Assembly (NCBI GenBank): GCA_002102555.1
Contig: MCFL01000105.1
Location: 1-64,000 of the forward strand
Reading direction: 5' to 3'
DNA: 64,000 nucleotides
Origin: Catenaria anguillulae PL171
Lineage: Eukaryota > Blastocladiomycota > Blastocladiomycetes > Blastocladiales > Catenariaceae
This document shows, piece by piece, positions 35,061-44,800 of this stretch. The notes beneath the pieces were generated by a model that ran no database searches, was not told the origin of the DNA, and was given only the letters and a program-made list of their open reading frames with translations. Numbering within the stretch: the stretch's first letter is position 1; each line of letters starts with the position of its first letter. The translations under genes and the position numbers were made by a program.

Positions 35061-36247
35061 TCAATTTGGTCCAAACCCAGACACGATGGCGACAAGGTCT
35101 CTTGACCCTTCCTTGGCTTTAATCCCTCCCCACCACCTCCTCAAACCGGCCACTCTCGGTCCGATAATGTGTCTCGACCCACTCGCCCGCAGGCATGACA
35201 GGCGGATGCATCCGGTCCCTCCGACACTTGGCTCATCAAACGCCCTTGCGTACATGTCGTTGGTGGAAACCGGCGCCGTCTCTCCCTCCTGGAGCCGGCC
35301 ATACTCCTCGACGCCACGTTGCTCCTGCATGTTGCTTGCGGCATAAGACGCGACCTCCCGACGCTCATAATATTCGCCTCCCTCGGCTCGATCGGCGCCG
35401 TCGCTGTGGTCACAGTTTCCGCGCGAGCAGACACGGGCACAATGCCTGGATCCACAATCGCAGGCGTGGCACGCGTCGTGGTTTTGATGAGCAGTTCGCG
35501 GTCCTCGTTGCCCTCGGTCCCGGCGTGGGAATCACGGCGACTTGCGTGCGCTCAGCACCCATGGCAGTTGTGTCCGACTCGGGAGCAGTCGCCGTGGCCA
35601 GAGGCGATGAAGGACCCGTGGCGGCACCGGTAGTCGGAGAAGCAGTAGACACGGGCACGTTGTGCATGCGAGCAGTGGTGGAAATGTCTGTGCCGTAGCG
35701 GCGCGGGGCAGGTGGAGTCACTTGAGCGGCAGTTGCTGGGACGCGCTCGTCGTTGAGTGCCGTTGTGGTCGAAGTTGAGGAGGTCAATGCGTGGGCAGCG
35801 GCAAGAGTAGCGGTCGAGTGGAATGAGGCGCCATGGCGGTGTGGATGCCGTGAAAGTGCGTGTCGAACTGGGAACACGTTTGTGAGTGAGACATGATATC
35901 ATTGACGAGCGTCGCAAAAGACGGTCTACTACGACAAACCTCATACATGTGATGCGTCGGTTTGCGAAACAATCCATGGCGCTTCTTGATGGGCAAATAA
36001 CGCAGGTGATGTGTTTCGGCAACCACGTGCTGGCCCGCGTACGGATCGTGAGCGGTTGGAGGCGAGTGGTACACGTCGTGACCGGGGCCAGACGGAAGAG
36101 TGCCGGCGCCGCAGGAGGGCGTTGGACGGTGGACGTGGAGGCGAGGCCCGCGGCGGAAGTGGGGGCAGCGGCGGCCGAGGACGCCTGGCGCGCGTCCTGG
36201 GTGTGCTTGCGGTGTTGACGGTGCGACAGGCCCGGAATGTGAAGCAT
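35061..36247 (-). CDS. Uncharacterised protein
   Basis: I do not recognise this protein. Start ATG 36247 (MLHIPGLSHRQHRKHTQDAR). One supported intron, 35939-35868, joins LFRKPTHHMYE to FDTHFHGIHTAMAPHS. The N-terminal part before it (HVVAETHHLRYLPIKKRHG) is His-rich and ordered-looking. After it comes a long Thr/Ala/Pro/Ser-rich region, then a charged C-terminal part (GEYYERREVASYAASNMQEQ, then EEYGRLQEGETAPVSTND). At least three frame changes (near 36085, 35825 and 35520, with another near 35380) are needed to stay in coding-like sequence, so the exon model and end are approximate. It is divergently placed from nothing obvious: EKI1 lies upstream on the same strand. No signal peptide or membrane helix is evident. 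Confidence 0.5.
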
Positions 36248-36754
36248 GGTGAGTGAGATAAGTCGCCAGAGTCAGGTCAATTGCAAGCGATGAGCATGTT
36301 ACGGGTTGAACGAGACGGCGAGGGAGGGGGATGGAGGGCTGTTTTGTCCGGGTCCAAAGTCAATTCGGGGGTGAAACCAATGTGAATCCATGCATCGATC
36401 GCAAGTTGGCAACACGAGCTATGATACAAAGTGAGACCGATCGCCACCAACCAACCAAACAAAGTCGTTTCTATTCCACATTTCCATTTTGCAAAAAGTC
36501 GTACATGTATCGGTGACAAGAAATCGAGGGATAACAAGGTGTGAGTCGAGGACAAGGAAACGAGAAAGAGAAGGCAAGGAACAACCACAAACTACACATT
36601 GAATCACACCAGTCAAGCGGTTAACCACGGCAAAAAACAAAGGCAGTAAGGTGCTCGTGCGTACCAGGAAAACTGAGCAAAAATAAATAATGGCCCGACT
36701 ACTCGGCCGCAACCGCCTCGCCCTGTTTGCCGCTGCCGCCGTCGCCATTCACCA
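36248..36754. other. Spacer between EKI1 and the uncharacterised gene (both minus strand)
   Basis: A 507-bp gap. It should contain the 3' flank of EKI1 and the promoter of the downstream minus-strand gene. No coding sequence is recognised. Confidence 0.5.
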
Positions 36755-37948
36755 TCACGGCCGAATCCGACTCGACGAGATGCGGCTTGGCCGGCGGCAT
36801 CTGGCCTCGCACCAGCGCTTGAGCTCGCTCCACCTCAACCGTGCATACCCGGCATAATCAAAATCAATGTCGCTCACCGTGGCTTGCACCAGCGCCCACA
36901 GAATCCAAAAGAAGTGCGATGCCGGCGTGTACTCCTTGACATGTTCCACCCATGTGTCGACCTCGGCCACCGTGGGCGGCTTGGCCTCCTTGTTGAGCGC
37001 CGTCAAGTAGGTCGTCAACCACGCGCGCTGCGTCTCTGTTGCGGGGTACCGCCAGTACTCGCACTCGAACCCGGCCCACTCGCACCAGTGGTTGGCCACA
37101 TCGAACGCCGCAGGGCCAAGGGCGCCGTACTCGTAATCAATGAATTTGGCAGACACTACACTGGCCAAAGCATCGGGCGTATCCGAAGGGTCCACCTCGT
37201 TGGCGTCGCCCGACAGGTCAATGGCGTCCAAGTCGGCGTGCGCTTGGTCGTGTTGCAAAATGACATTGCCCGAGAGCAGGTCATTGTGGTTGAAGGTGAG
37301 CGGCGACGCAGGAAGCGTTGCAAAGAGGCGGTCACGTTCGGCGCCGAGGTCAGCCAGGGCAATGCCCTCAAATTGCGTTGCCGTCGGGCCGTCGCGGGCT
37401 TGAGCGGCTTGCGTGACCATACCGAGCCAGCGGTCCAGAGTGACAAACAACTGCGATGCAGGCGGCGGCGCCTGTGCGCCATCGTTTGACGGCGACGACG
37501 GCGAGGGCAGAGGCAGCGAGTGCCATTCGGCCAAGTGCTTTGCAATTGCTGGCCACACTTGCGGGTGCGCCAGAGCATCCGGGTGCGCGGCCGTGCCCTT
37601 GACAAAGCCGTACACGAGGCCATTGTTGAAGCGTGCATGGAGCGGCGGGGCGAGGCCGTGGGATGCCAAGTAGGCCATGTTTCGGACCTCGGCGTCGCGG
37701 TCAATGAGGGTCGAGGTGCCGTGGCCGTAGACGCGCATAAGGTACTTGTTGCCTGAGGGCAGCGACACCTTGAGGAGCTTGTTGGTGATGCCCTGCTTGC
37801 ATCGGGTCACCTTGGCGGCCTGGGCGTCGGCCTCGGAGCACAGGCCCAGCACGACGCCGAGGTGGCGGGCAGACGAGTCGAGGGCCTGTGGGTTGTTGGA
37901 GTCGACTGTGTAGTCGATGCGGCGGACGCTGATGGTAGGTGCGGTCAT
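36755..37948 (-). CDS. EKI1: Ethanolamine kinase
   Basis: Phosphorylates ethanolamine in the first step of the CDP-ethanolamine (Kennedy) pathway to phosphatidylethanolamine. A single exon of 397 aa from ATG 37948 (MTAPTISVRRIDYTVDS). Motifs: nucleotide-loop region CKQGITNKLLKVSLPSG; YLMRVYG; the catalytic Brenner-type motif TFNHNDLLSGNVI; and the metal-binding/choline-kinase motif FIDYEYGALGPAAFDVANHW, followed by CEWAGFE. The residues after HND are LL, as in ethanolamine kinases, whereas choline kinases usually have CQ-x-GN there. The C-terminus is TVSDIDFDYAGYARLRW. The frame is clean throughout. Confidence 0.9.
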   Translation of the reverse strand: MTAPTISVRRIDYTVDSNNPQALDSSARHLGVVLGLCSEADAQAAKVTRCKQGITNKLLKVSLPSGNKYLMRVYGHGTSTLIDRDAEVRNMAYLASHGLAPPLHARFNNGLVYGFVKGTAAHPDALAHPQVWPAIAKHLAEWHSLPLPSPSSPSNDGAQAPPPASQLFVTLDRWLGMVTQAAQARDGPTATQFEGIALADLGAERDRLFATLPASPLTFNHNDLLSGNVILQHDQAHADLDAIDLSGDANEVDPSDTPDALASVVSAKFIDYEYGALGPAAFDVANHWCEWAGFECEYWRYPATETQRAWLTTYLTALNKEAKPPTVAEVDTWVEHVKEYTPASHFFWILWALVQATVSDIDFDYAGYARLRWSELKRWCEARCRRPSRISSSRIRP

Positions 37949-38308
37949 GGTGGGTTGTCTGTGCTCTTCTTCAGTCCATCTTGGGCAACGAAAGAGAAAT
38001 GATGAGGTGTCGTTTGCGGATTGCCCATCGTTTGGTTTGTTCGCGGGCCAAACGCCAAACGCCCCAACGCCAAACCTAACGAAACGCCAACACGAAGGCA
38101 ACAATGGCAATTAGGTAACGTGCGTCAATGACGAGAGGCTGCCGATCGATCTATCGAGCTGAGCTGTGCAGCTGTGCAGCTGGCGCAGTCGCTGTGGACG
38201 TGAGTGTCGACTCAGGTTGCTCTGGGCGTGTCCGGATTGTCCGGCTTCACCGTTAACGTGCGCAATTGAGCATACATATTTATAAATTCTTGAGCTTGAT
38301 GCAACACA
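37949..38308. promoter_or_regulatory. Divergent promoter region between EKI1 and FAD1
   Basis: EKI1 and FAD1 are transcribed in opposite directions from this 360-bp gap. It contains a clear TATA-like element near its FAD1 end and repeated AGCTGTGCAGCTG-type palindromic pieces at 38158-38182. No coding sequence seen. Confidence 0.5.
38279..38287 (+). promoter_or_regulatory. TATA-like element upstream of FAD1
   Basis: The sequence tttataaat lies only 22 bp before the first FAD1 ATG (38309). If it is a real TATA box, transcription would start near or beyond that ATG. Translation would then probably begin at a downstream in-frame Met, for example MSPRSSANTSG or MDADPSAALP. The residues lost are poorly conserved low-complexity sequence. 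Confidence 0.35.
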
Positions 38309-39412
38309 ATGACAACTGCGTGCACTCCCTCTCCCTCTCCGCCCAAGCGCTCACCAAGCACTCCAACTGCCCCGATCATGTCGCCCCGCTCCAGCGCCAA
38401 CACCAGCGGATCCGTATCCGGACCCAACTCTGCTGCCTACTCTGCCCTCGTCGCCATGGCCACCTCCCCGCCAACCTCACCCATCCTCCACTCGACCATG
38501 GACGCGGATCCCTCTGCTGCACTCCCACTTCCAGCCGGCGTTAGCTGCCTCCCGCTCTTCCCCACTCTCGATCTCGCCGCTGTCGAGCGCGATGTCTACT
38601 CGTTCTTGCAGCCGGAATCCCCGACCACCGCCCCATCCACCTTACCCGCGGCCTCCCTCGCCCGTCTGCGCACCATCATTCCGCCTGCCGTCCACATTCT
38701 CGAACACGCCCTCGACAAGTACGGCCCGGACCATTTCGGCCTCTCATTCAATGGCGGCAAAGACTGCACAGTGCTCCTGCACCTCATGGCCGCCGTATGG
38801 TTTCACAAACTGCAATCCACGACCCCGCGCATCCGTACCGTCCATGTACAGCAGCAAGATGGGTTTGTCGAAGAAGACGCATTTGTGGCGAAATCCGCTG
38901 CGCGATACAACTTGGACCTCACGCCCGTACAGGGCCCCATGCAGCCCGGACTGTCTGTCTTCCACAAGACATACCCGTCCATTCATGCGGTCGCCGTTGG
39001 CACGCGTCGCACTGACCCGTGGTGCCAACACTTGCAGCCCTTTTCGCCGTGCGATGTGGATAAAGGATGGCCCGACTTGATGCGCGTCAACCCAATTTTG
39101 GATTGGCAGTACTCGGACGTGTGGCTGTTTTTGCATGCACTGAGGGTCGAGTATTGTGTCTTGTACGATCTTGGGTATACGAGCTTGGGAAGCAAGGCAC
39201 GCACCGTTCGGAATCCAGCATTGAAAAAGACGACCCAGGAAATCGAGCAGGGAGGAGAGGATGCACAAGAGTATTGGCCTGCGTGGAGATTGATGGACGC
39301 AAGCAGTGAGCGGTGTGGACGGTTGACGGCGCCCGCCCCGCGGCAAAGTGATTCATTGGGTGAGAGCATGCACCGAATTATTAGAAGGTATTTACAGAGG
39401 GCAGTAAGATGA
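38309..39412 (+). CDS. FAD1: FAD synthase (FMN adenylyltransferase)
   Basis: Makes FAD from FMN and ATP in the cytosol. A single exon of 367 aa from the first ATG; the N-terminal 70 or so residues are Ser/Pro-rich and the true start may be downstream. The catalytic domain has the PAPS-reductase fold: P-loop LSFNGGKDCTVLLHL; VGTRRTDPWCQHL; the conserved RVNPILDWQYSDVWLFLH; the YCVLYDLGYTSLGS segment; and the terminal PAWRLMDASSERCGR, which matches the family's PAW-(R/K)L-x-D-x-x-ER-GR end. No frame problems. Confidence 0.93.
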   Translation: MTTACTPSPSPPKRSPSTPTAPIMSPRSSANTSGSVSGPNSAAYSALVAMATSPPTSPILHSTMDADPSAALPLPAGVSCLPLFPTLDLAAVERDVYSFLQPESPTTAPSTLPAASLARLRTIIPPAVHILEHALDKYGPDHFGLSFNGGKDCTVLLHLMAAVWFHKLQSTTPRIRTVHVQQQDGFVEEDAFVAKSAARYNLDLTPVQGPMQPGLSVFHKTYPSIHAVAVGTRRTDPWCQHLQPFSPCDVDKGWPDLMRVNPILDWQYSDVWLFLHALRVEYCVLYDLGYTSLGSKARTVRNPALKKTTQEIEQGGEDAQEYWPAWRLMDASSERCGRLTAPAPRQSDSLGESMHRIIRRYLQRAVR

Positions 39413-41821
39413 ATGTACCATTTCTTTTGCCTTTCATCTGTCATCTTTTTTTCTTTTGATGGACCAGTTCAAGCTCTTCCGCGGAAACACCCATGACCTT
39501 GGAATGTCGACTGTGATCTGAGCCGGTTTGCTCATATCATCGCGCCTCGAAGTTCTCGCCCTCTTGGTCTGCAAGTCTCTCCCAAATTTGCACGTTCAGA
39601 CCAATATTCAACACATTTATGCTGATGGTTATCCCATTTCCGCACCATGAAGCAACTGAATGCAAACCACAGACCGATAAATCGCGGCTGAGCCCCTGTT
39701 GGGCGACCGACCTTCAAGTCGGCTTGTCATGGCTGCTCGGTCATGCCCTTCCAAGCAACCCAGGACGCGCATACACGGCATTATCTATGGTATACCTCAC
39801 AACAAGAACGGCTTCGGAAACCAAACGACTTTTTCGACTTTCCTCGGGCATCCATCACCAGAAGGTACGATACCAAGGTAAATGGACAAGTCACTGGCGC
39901 CGCCTGCCCCCAAGCCAAGCGTCGACGTCGTCGCAGTTGTCACGAGGTTGAGTTGCCAGCGGTCTCCTTTGGCCTTTTTCGCACACCGTCAGGTTTACCA
40001 AACTCTCGACAGCTGGCGGATTAGATCGGCGAACGGCAAACATGCTGTTTACTCTGTGTATCGCAATGCTCAGCGTCCAATTCCCTTACTCCCGTCATCA
40101 GATTTCTCACATGTTTCTCGGACGCTTCGCCAGACCCAGAGCAAATCCAGCTCCACCAGCGCATGCTACCGCCAGTACACACACCATCAAATTCACGTGC
40201 ACATCATTGGCTTCGCACTGCTCAGCTTCACAAACCAACCCCGCTACGGTACTGTCCCCCTCTTACTTTCCTCCTCCGGCCGATAACGGCCGCTTTCCAT
40301 CCCGCCCACAATTCATCACAAGTGAACTTGCTCAAGCGCATCGTTCTTGAGCGTCTTTCTGTTCGATTCCTTCACTGGCCCCCGTCGTCTGATTGTTCGC
40401 GACGAGCAGGTGTGCGCGAGCACCGCTATGCCCTAAATTTCTTTTCCTTGCCATCCCTACCAGCGTGGCCCATTGCCTCTCGAACCCTTTCTCCCTTCAG
40501 TCGGTCATGACCAACGATGCGTCATCTAACCATTCGCCTGCTTCTGACGGCGCCGCTACTGCATTCGCATCCTGCACTTGACTTGTCATTCATTTCCCGC
40601 CAAGCATGGCAACCAAGCGCAAAGCAACCAACACCTTGCCTGCGAGCCAGCCCATGCGCTCGATCGATCAACTTGTCCACAACCAACACTCACACGGCCG
40701 TGATGGCGCCCAGCACGCGCAGCCGCAGTGCGGCGGCCGCCAGCAGATCTCGAACGATCGTTGGTACTTACCTGCCATTTCGACCGTGACAAATTACCAC
40801 CCACGGCCAATACACCCACATCTTGGCACATTTTCCTATTCGCCCTTTGCTGGCCGCACCTCTAGTCGTGACTACATTAGGGAGGCGTGTCGCGCTATCA
40901 ACACCGCACCCCCCATCAACCTCTCCTCCATACATTTTTTTTTTGACCGCACCCTGCTTCTTACTTGGATTCTCGTTATTCTCTCTCGAATCATTGCCGT
41001 ATGCAGCCCTCCGAAGATCATTGCCACTGCCCAATCCCGTCAGCGATCAGGGAACTGACAGCATTGCCTATCCTCCTCTGCTGCCTCTGTCTGCTGCGTT
41101 ACCGCCTTTCCCCACTCCACCGACAGATCTTGCCTTGTCTTGACTCAACGGAGCGCTCCCGATTGGCCCACTCCAATCAACACCCCTTTACTCAAACCTG
41201 GCTGTGCGTGTGTTTGCGCTTGTCGAATCCCTGCAGCGATCAACATACCACGCAGAGCGCACCGGTTCACGACCCTTTGCGTTGCGAGCTGTTGTATTTC
41301 GCAATCTCTCAATCTCGCCACTATACCGAGCTTGACCTCGTTGGAATTGGTGCGGCGACCTTTGCATTCGATTCTGTCCTATCGGGCTAGCAAACAGCAG
41401 ATCGTGGTTTCCACCAATTGGTCCATGAATCATCGTCAATGTACGCACTTTCCCCACACTGTGTGCCGTTGTGCGCCAGTTTACCGTTGGCTCTTCTGAC
41501 TTGACTGCTCATCGTTCCATTGTTTTCCGGCCTTAATACAAGCGTGCATGAACCTGTCCACATATTCATTGTTTGGTATGTTCCACACGCATGTCCGACA
41601 GCTGCATGAACCTCCGCCTTTTGGGGTCAATGAGTTTTCAAAACGCTCGCCTCGGTCGGTGATAAAGTAAGCTCACCTTGCTGCCCCTACATCTTGAACC
41701 TTCCTTGTCCAAAGCCAACAATGCATCAGCAATCTTCGCACCTAATTCCGTGTCCGGGTCCGGACCTACATCGAATTCCCACACATCTTCTCAACAACCA
41801 CGGCCTCAGCAGCGGCCCAAC
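39413..41821. other. Long region without a recognisable gene, upstream of receptor D
   Basis: A 2.4-kb stretch between FAD1 and the first in-frame ATG of receptor D, the longest gap in the window. It is pyrimidine-rich on the + strand. Several short open stretches exist. The best is at 40606-41058 (ATG, MATKRKATNTLPASQPMRS, ending with a hydrophobic patch), but none has a family match or consistent coding signal. The D frame itself is open back to about 41678 without an ATG, so D may have an upstream exon here. It may otherwise be a long regulatory region. Confidence 0.45.
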
Positions 41822-44800
41822 ATGTCCTCCATCAGCCAGGGAGCCGTAGGATTGTCGCCGCGGCGGCAATCACGCCGACCGGTCGGGTCTCCGCCGCCGC
41901 CGGCACCAACACCGAGGTCTGGATCACCGCTCCCATGGGCAGCCGTGGATGATGATGACGAGGAGGCCCAGCAGCAGTATGGAGGGCCGCTGTTTGGCGC
42001 GAGTCATGGGCAGGCGCCACCTGTAATGCAGCAAGTAAATCAAGTCCCGCTGCTCAGTATGCCAATCGGAATGCCCGTTCACGATGTTGGAGTCGGAACC
42101 AGCCTGGGTGCCAACACCAACGCGAACATCCAGGCCAACACGACCGTGATCGGCAGCCCTTCGGCGCTTGGCCCAGATCTTCACCAAGCTGCGTCACGTG
42201 CACCTCCACTACAATACATTTCAAGGCCATCAAACCGCACCTCCTCGCCGCCGCACTCGACGCAATCGCTCCGCGCCACTGCAGCGCCTGCAAATCACCA
42301 TGCCATGCATCTCCGGACCGACTCCCCCCTCCCCACAGCCCATCCAGCCGCGTCACACACAGAACCCACACCGCCCAGAGCCAATGAACCCTCCACGATT
42401 GCCCAGCGGCGCTCGTTCAAGTCATGGCTGCCATCTTCTTCGAAGAACCGCCACAGAGCATCCGTCACGCGAACCGATAGACCCGCCGCCTCTTCCTTCT
42501 CGACGGCGCTCCTCACCCCAATTCCACTTTGCACCTGCCCGCCGTTTTCATCCTCCTCGCCTACCCTGCGCACATCCACTTACCGGTCGTCCCAGCCGCC
42601 CTCGTCGCCCGCGGTCCTGCCATCATGGAAATCGCCGGACCTCTCGACCTCGTCCTCCTCTTCGCGCCGCTCGGACCGTGCGCAACTCGTCCGCCTGGTC
42701 CTCATGTGGATTGTGCCCATGCTCATCTTCTTCACATCCGTCTTCATGGCCATCTATGCCAACCGGCAAATCTTGTGGACTGAGGAGGACAGTTTGCAAA
42801 CCGTCACATCATTCCGGTGTGACCAGCAGCTCGATCGCCTTGCCAACGAGATCCCGAGCCGAATGCTCGACCCAGCACGCTTTTTCCAAGCATACGTTCA
42901 ACAGGCGCAAACCATCAATCAGGACGCACTCAACGACTTCTTTTTCGGATCCAACGTCTCGACCTACCTTCGATTTCACTTGCACCCGCGCGTGCTCAAC
43001 CAGGACCGCGCCCAATGGGAACGCGCAAACGCCCCATTGCAAATCACAGTGCCAGCGGATCCGGCTTTTGTCACGACGCCCAAAGGAACTGATGCAATGT
43101 ACCCCCGCCGCGCTCTCAGCTCAACAACGGCATGGTACCGCGACCCATCAATGCCTCGCCCGTGTACTGGCCCGTGCAATTTGCGTCGCCGCAGCGTGGC
43201 GTGAGCCTCGGGTTCGACTTTTACTATGGGCCGCGTACGCTGGCCGTGGACCGCGTGCTGCGCACGGGTGAGCCCGTGTTGTCGGATGTTGTGTACTTGT
43301 ACATGCCGCTTGAAGACCCCGAAACGCTCCAGCCGGGCATGGTCCTGTTTACAAAGCCCGTGGTCAGGTCCGAGGATAATTCCACGTGGATGGTGTCGGC
43401 GACCGTCAACTTGGTTCCGTATCTGTCGGGCACGTTGGGCAAGTCGGCACCTGCCGCGAGGATTTACGCCAAGGTCGAGATTGGCGGTGTCCCCGTGTAT
43501 GAGACGGAAAGGGTCCAGCCGGGCGTTGGGATTGCGGCCAGAGCGCCGTACGTCAAGAGCGCAGTGATTGGGCAGCAGAATATTACCATGGTGTGCTTGC
43601 CCACAGCGTTTTTGGTCGGCATGTTTGTCACGGGATGGTCGATTGCTGCGCCATTGTTGACCGTCTTTGGTGGCGCCGGGTTGGCATGGATGATTGCCAC
43701 ACTGGTGGATCGGTTGCAGCGGCTGCGGACGGTACGTCACAAATTGATTCACCGCATTGCTACCCGGGCACTTCCACTTAACCTAACTTGCCTCGGTTCG
43801 GGATCTTGTCTCACTCAGGCGGAATCTCTTCTCTTGTCGTGGCGATCGTACTCGGAAGCCATTTTGCAAGCCACGCCCAACCCTATGATTCTCGTCAACG
43901 ACCAAGGTAACATTGCAGGCGTCAACGAGCCGCTTTTGGAACTCACTGGCCACACGACCGATTCCATCAAGCTCGTGACCAAACTGTGCGACTTGATTGT
44001 CCCCTTGCGCAAAGACCCAGACGAGGAACTCTTCAGTGCCTTATCCGTTGTAGGGGGCGGGTCACGGGCCGGCACGGGTCGTGCGGCCGACGATGCGTCC
44101 TTGCCCGTTCGTGCTACTGTGGCAAGCTACTCGGCGGGCAGTGCGTGGCGACAAAATCAGCAGCAGCAGCAACAGCAACAACAATCGCAGCCGGCCCCGC
44201 CTGACTCAACCAGCATTCAGATTGCGCCTGATGACGATGAGACCAATGCAAATGCCGACACGACCGACCTGCAAGCAATCCATGATCTTTTGCTTGCGCC
44301 CGGTCGCCGTGAGGTGCTCGTTGTTCCCGCGCCCGCACTCACGTCGGACCCGGCCGATCTCGACGCCGCATCCACAATCGATGCCATGGTAACCGTTTCC
44401 GAACCCACAGGCAATCCCGTGATTCAACATGTGCTGGTTCTCACCGACTTGCGCGAGCAGCGCGCGCGCGATCGGCAGCTTGCCGAGCTCTTGCGCGAGA
44501 CGGAGCTGTTGAATGCTCAGCAGCGCCAGCTGCTCCTGTATCTGGCGCACGAGTTGCGGAATCCGGTGTATGTGATTCAAGGGTCGGTACAGGCTGCAGC
44601 CGATGCTGCAGCCGAGCAGGTGGAAAAGAATGGCATTGACGGAGCAGGGACGATGACGTCAGGTGAGCAGCATCTGCGTTCCTCGGCAGCCGTGTCATTT
44701 GCCGCGACCGAGGCATCGGATCGCGCGGGAGTGCTTGCAGCTACCGAGCATGTGACAACGTTGTTGGATGCTGTGGTCGAGTATGTCGAGGCATCGTCAG

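Noticed and set aside
40606-41058. Small protein gene starting MATKRKATNTLP
   Set aside because: No family match, mixed composition and no conserved neighbour. Open by chance is as likely.
39413-41821. Transposable element in the gene-poor stretch
   Set aside because: I saw no reverse transcriptase, transposase or integrase motifs, and no terminal repeats.
44100-44200. CRISPR or other repeat array at the CAG tract
   Set aside because: It is a simple Gln-coding repeat inside an open reading frame, with no spacers.
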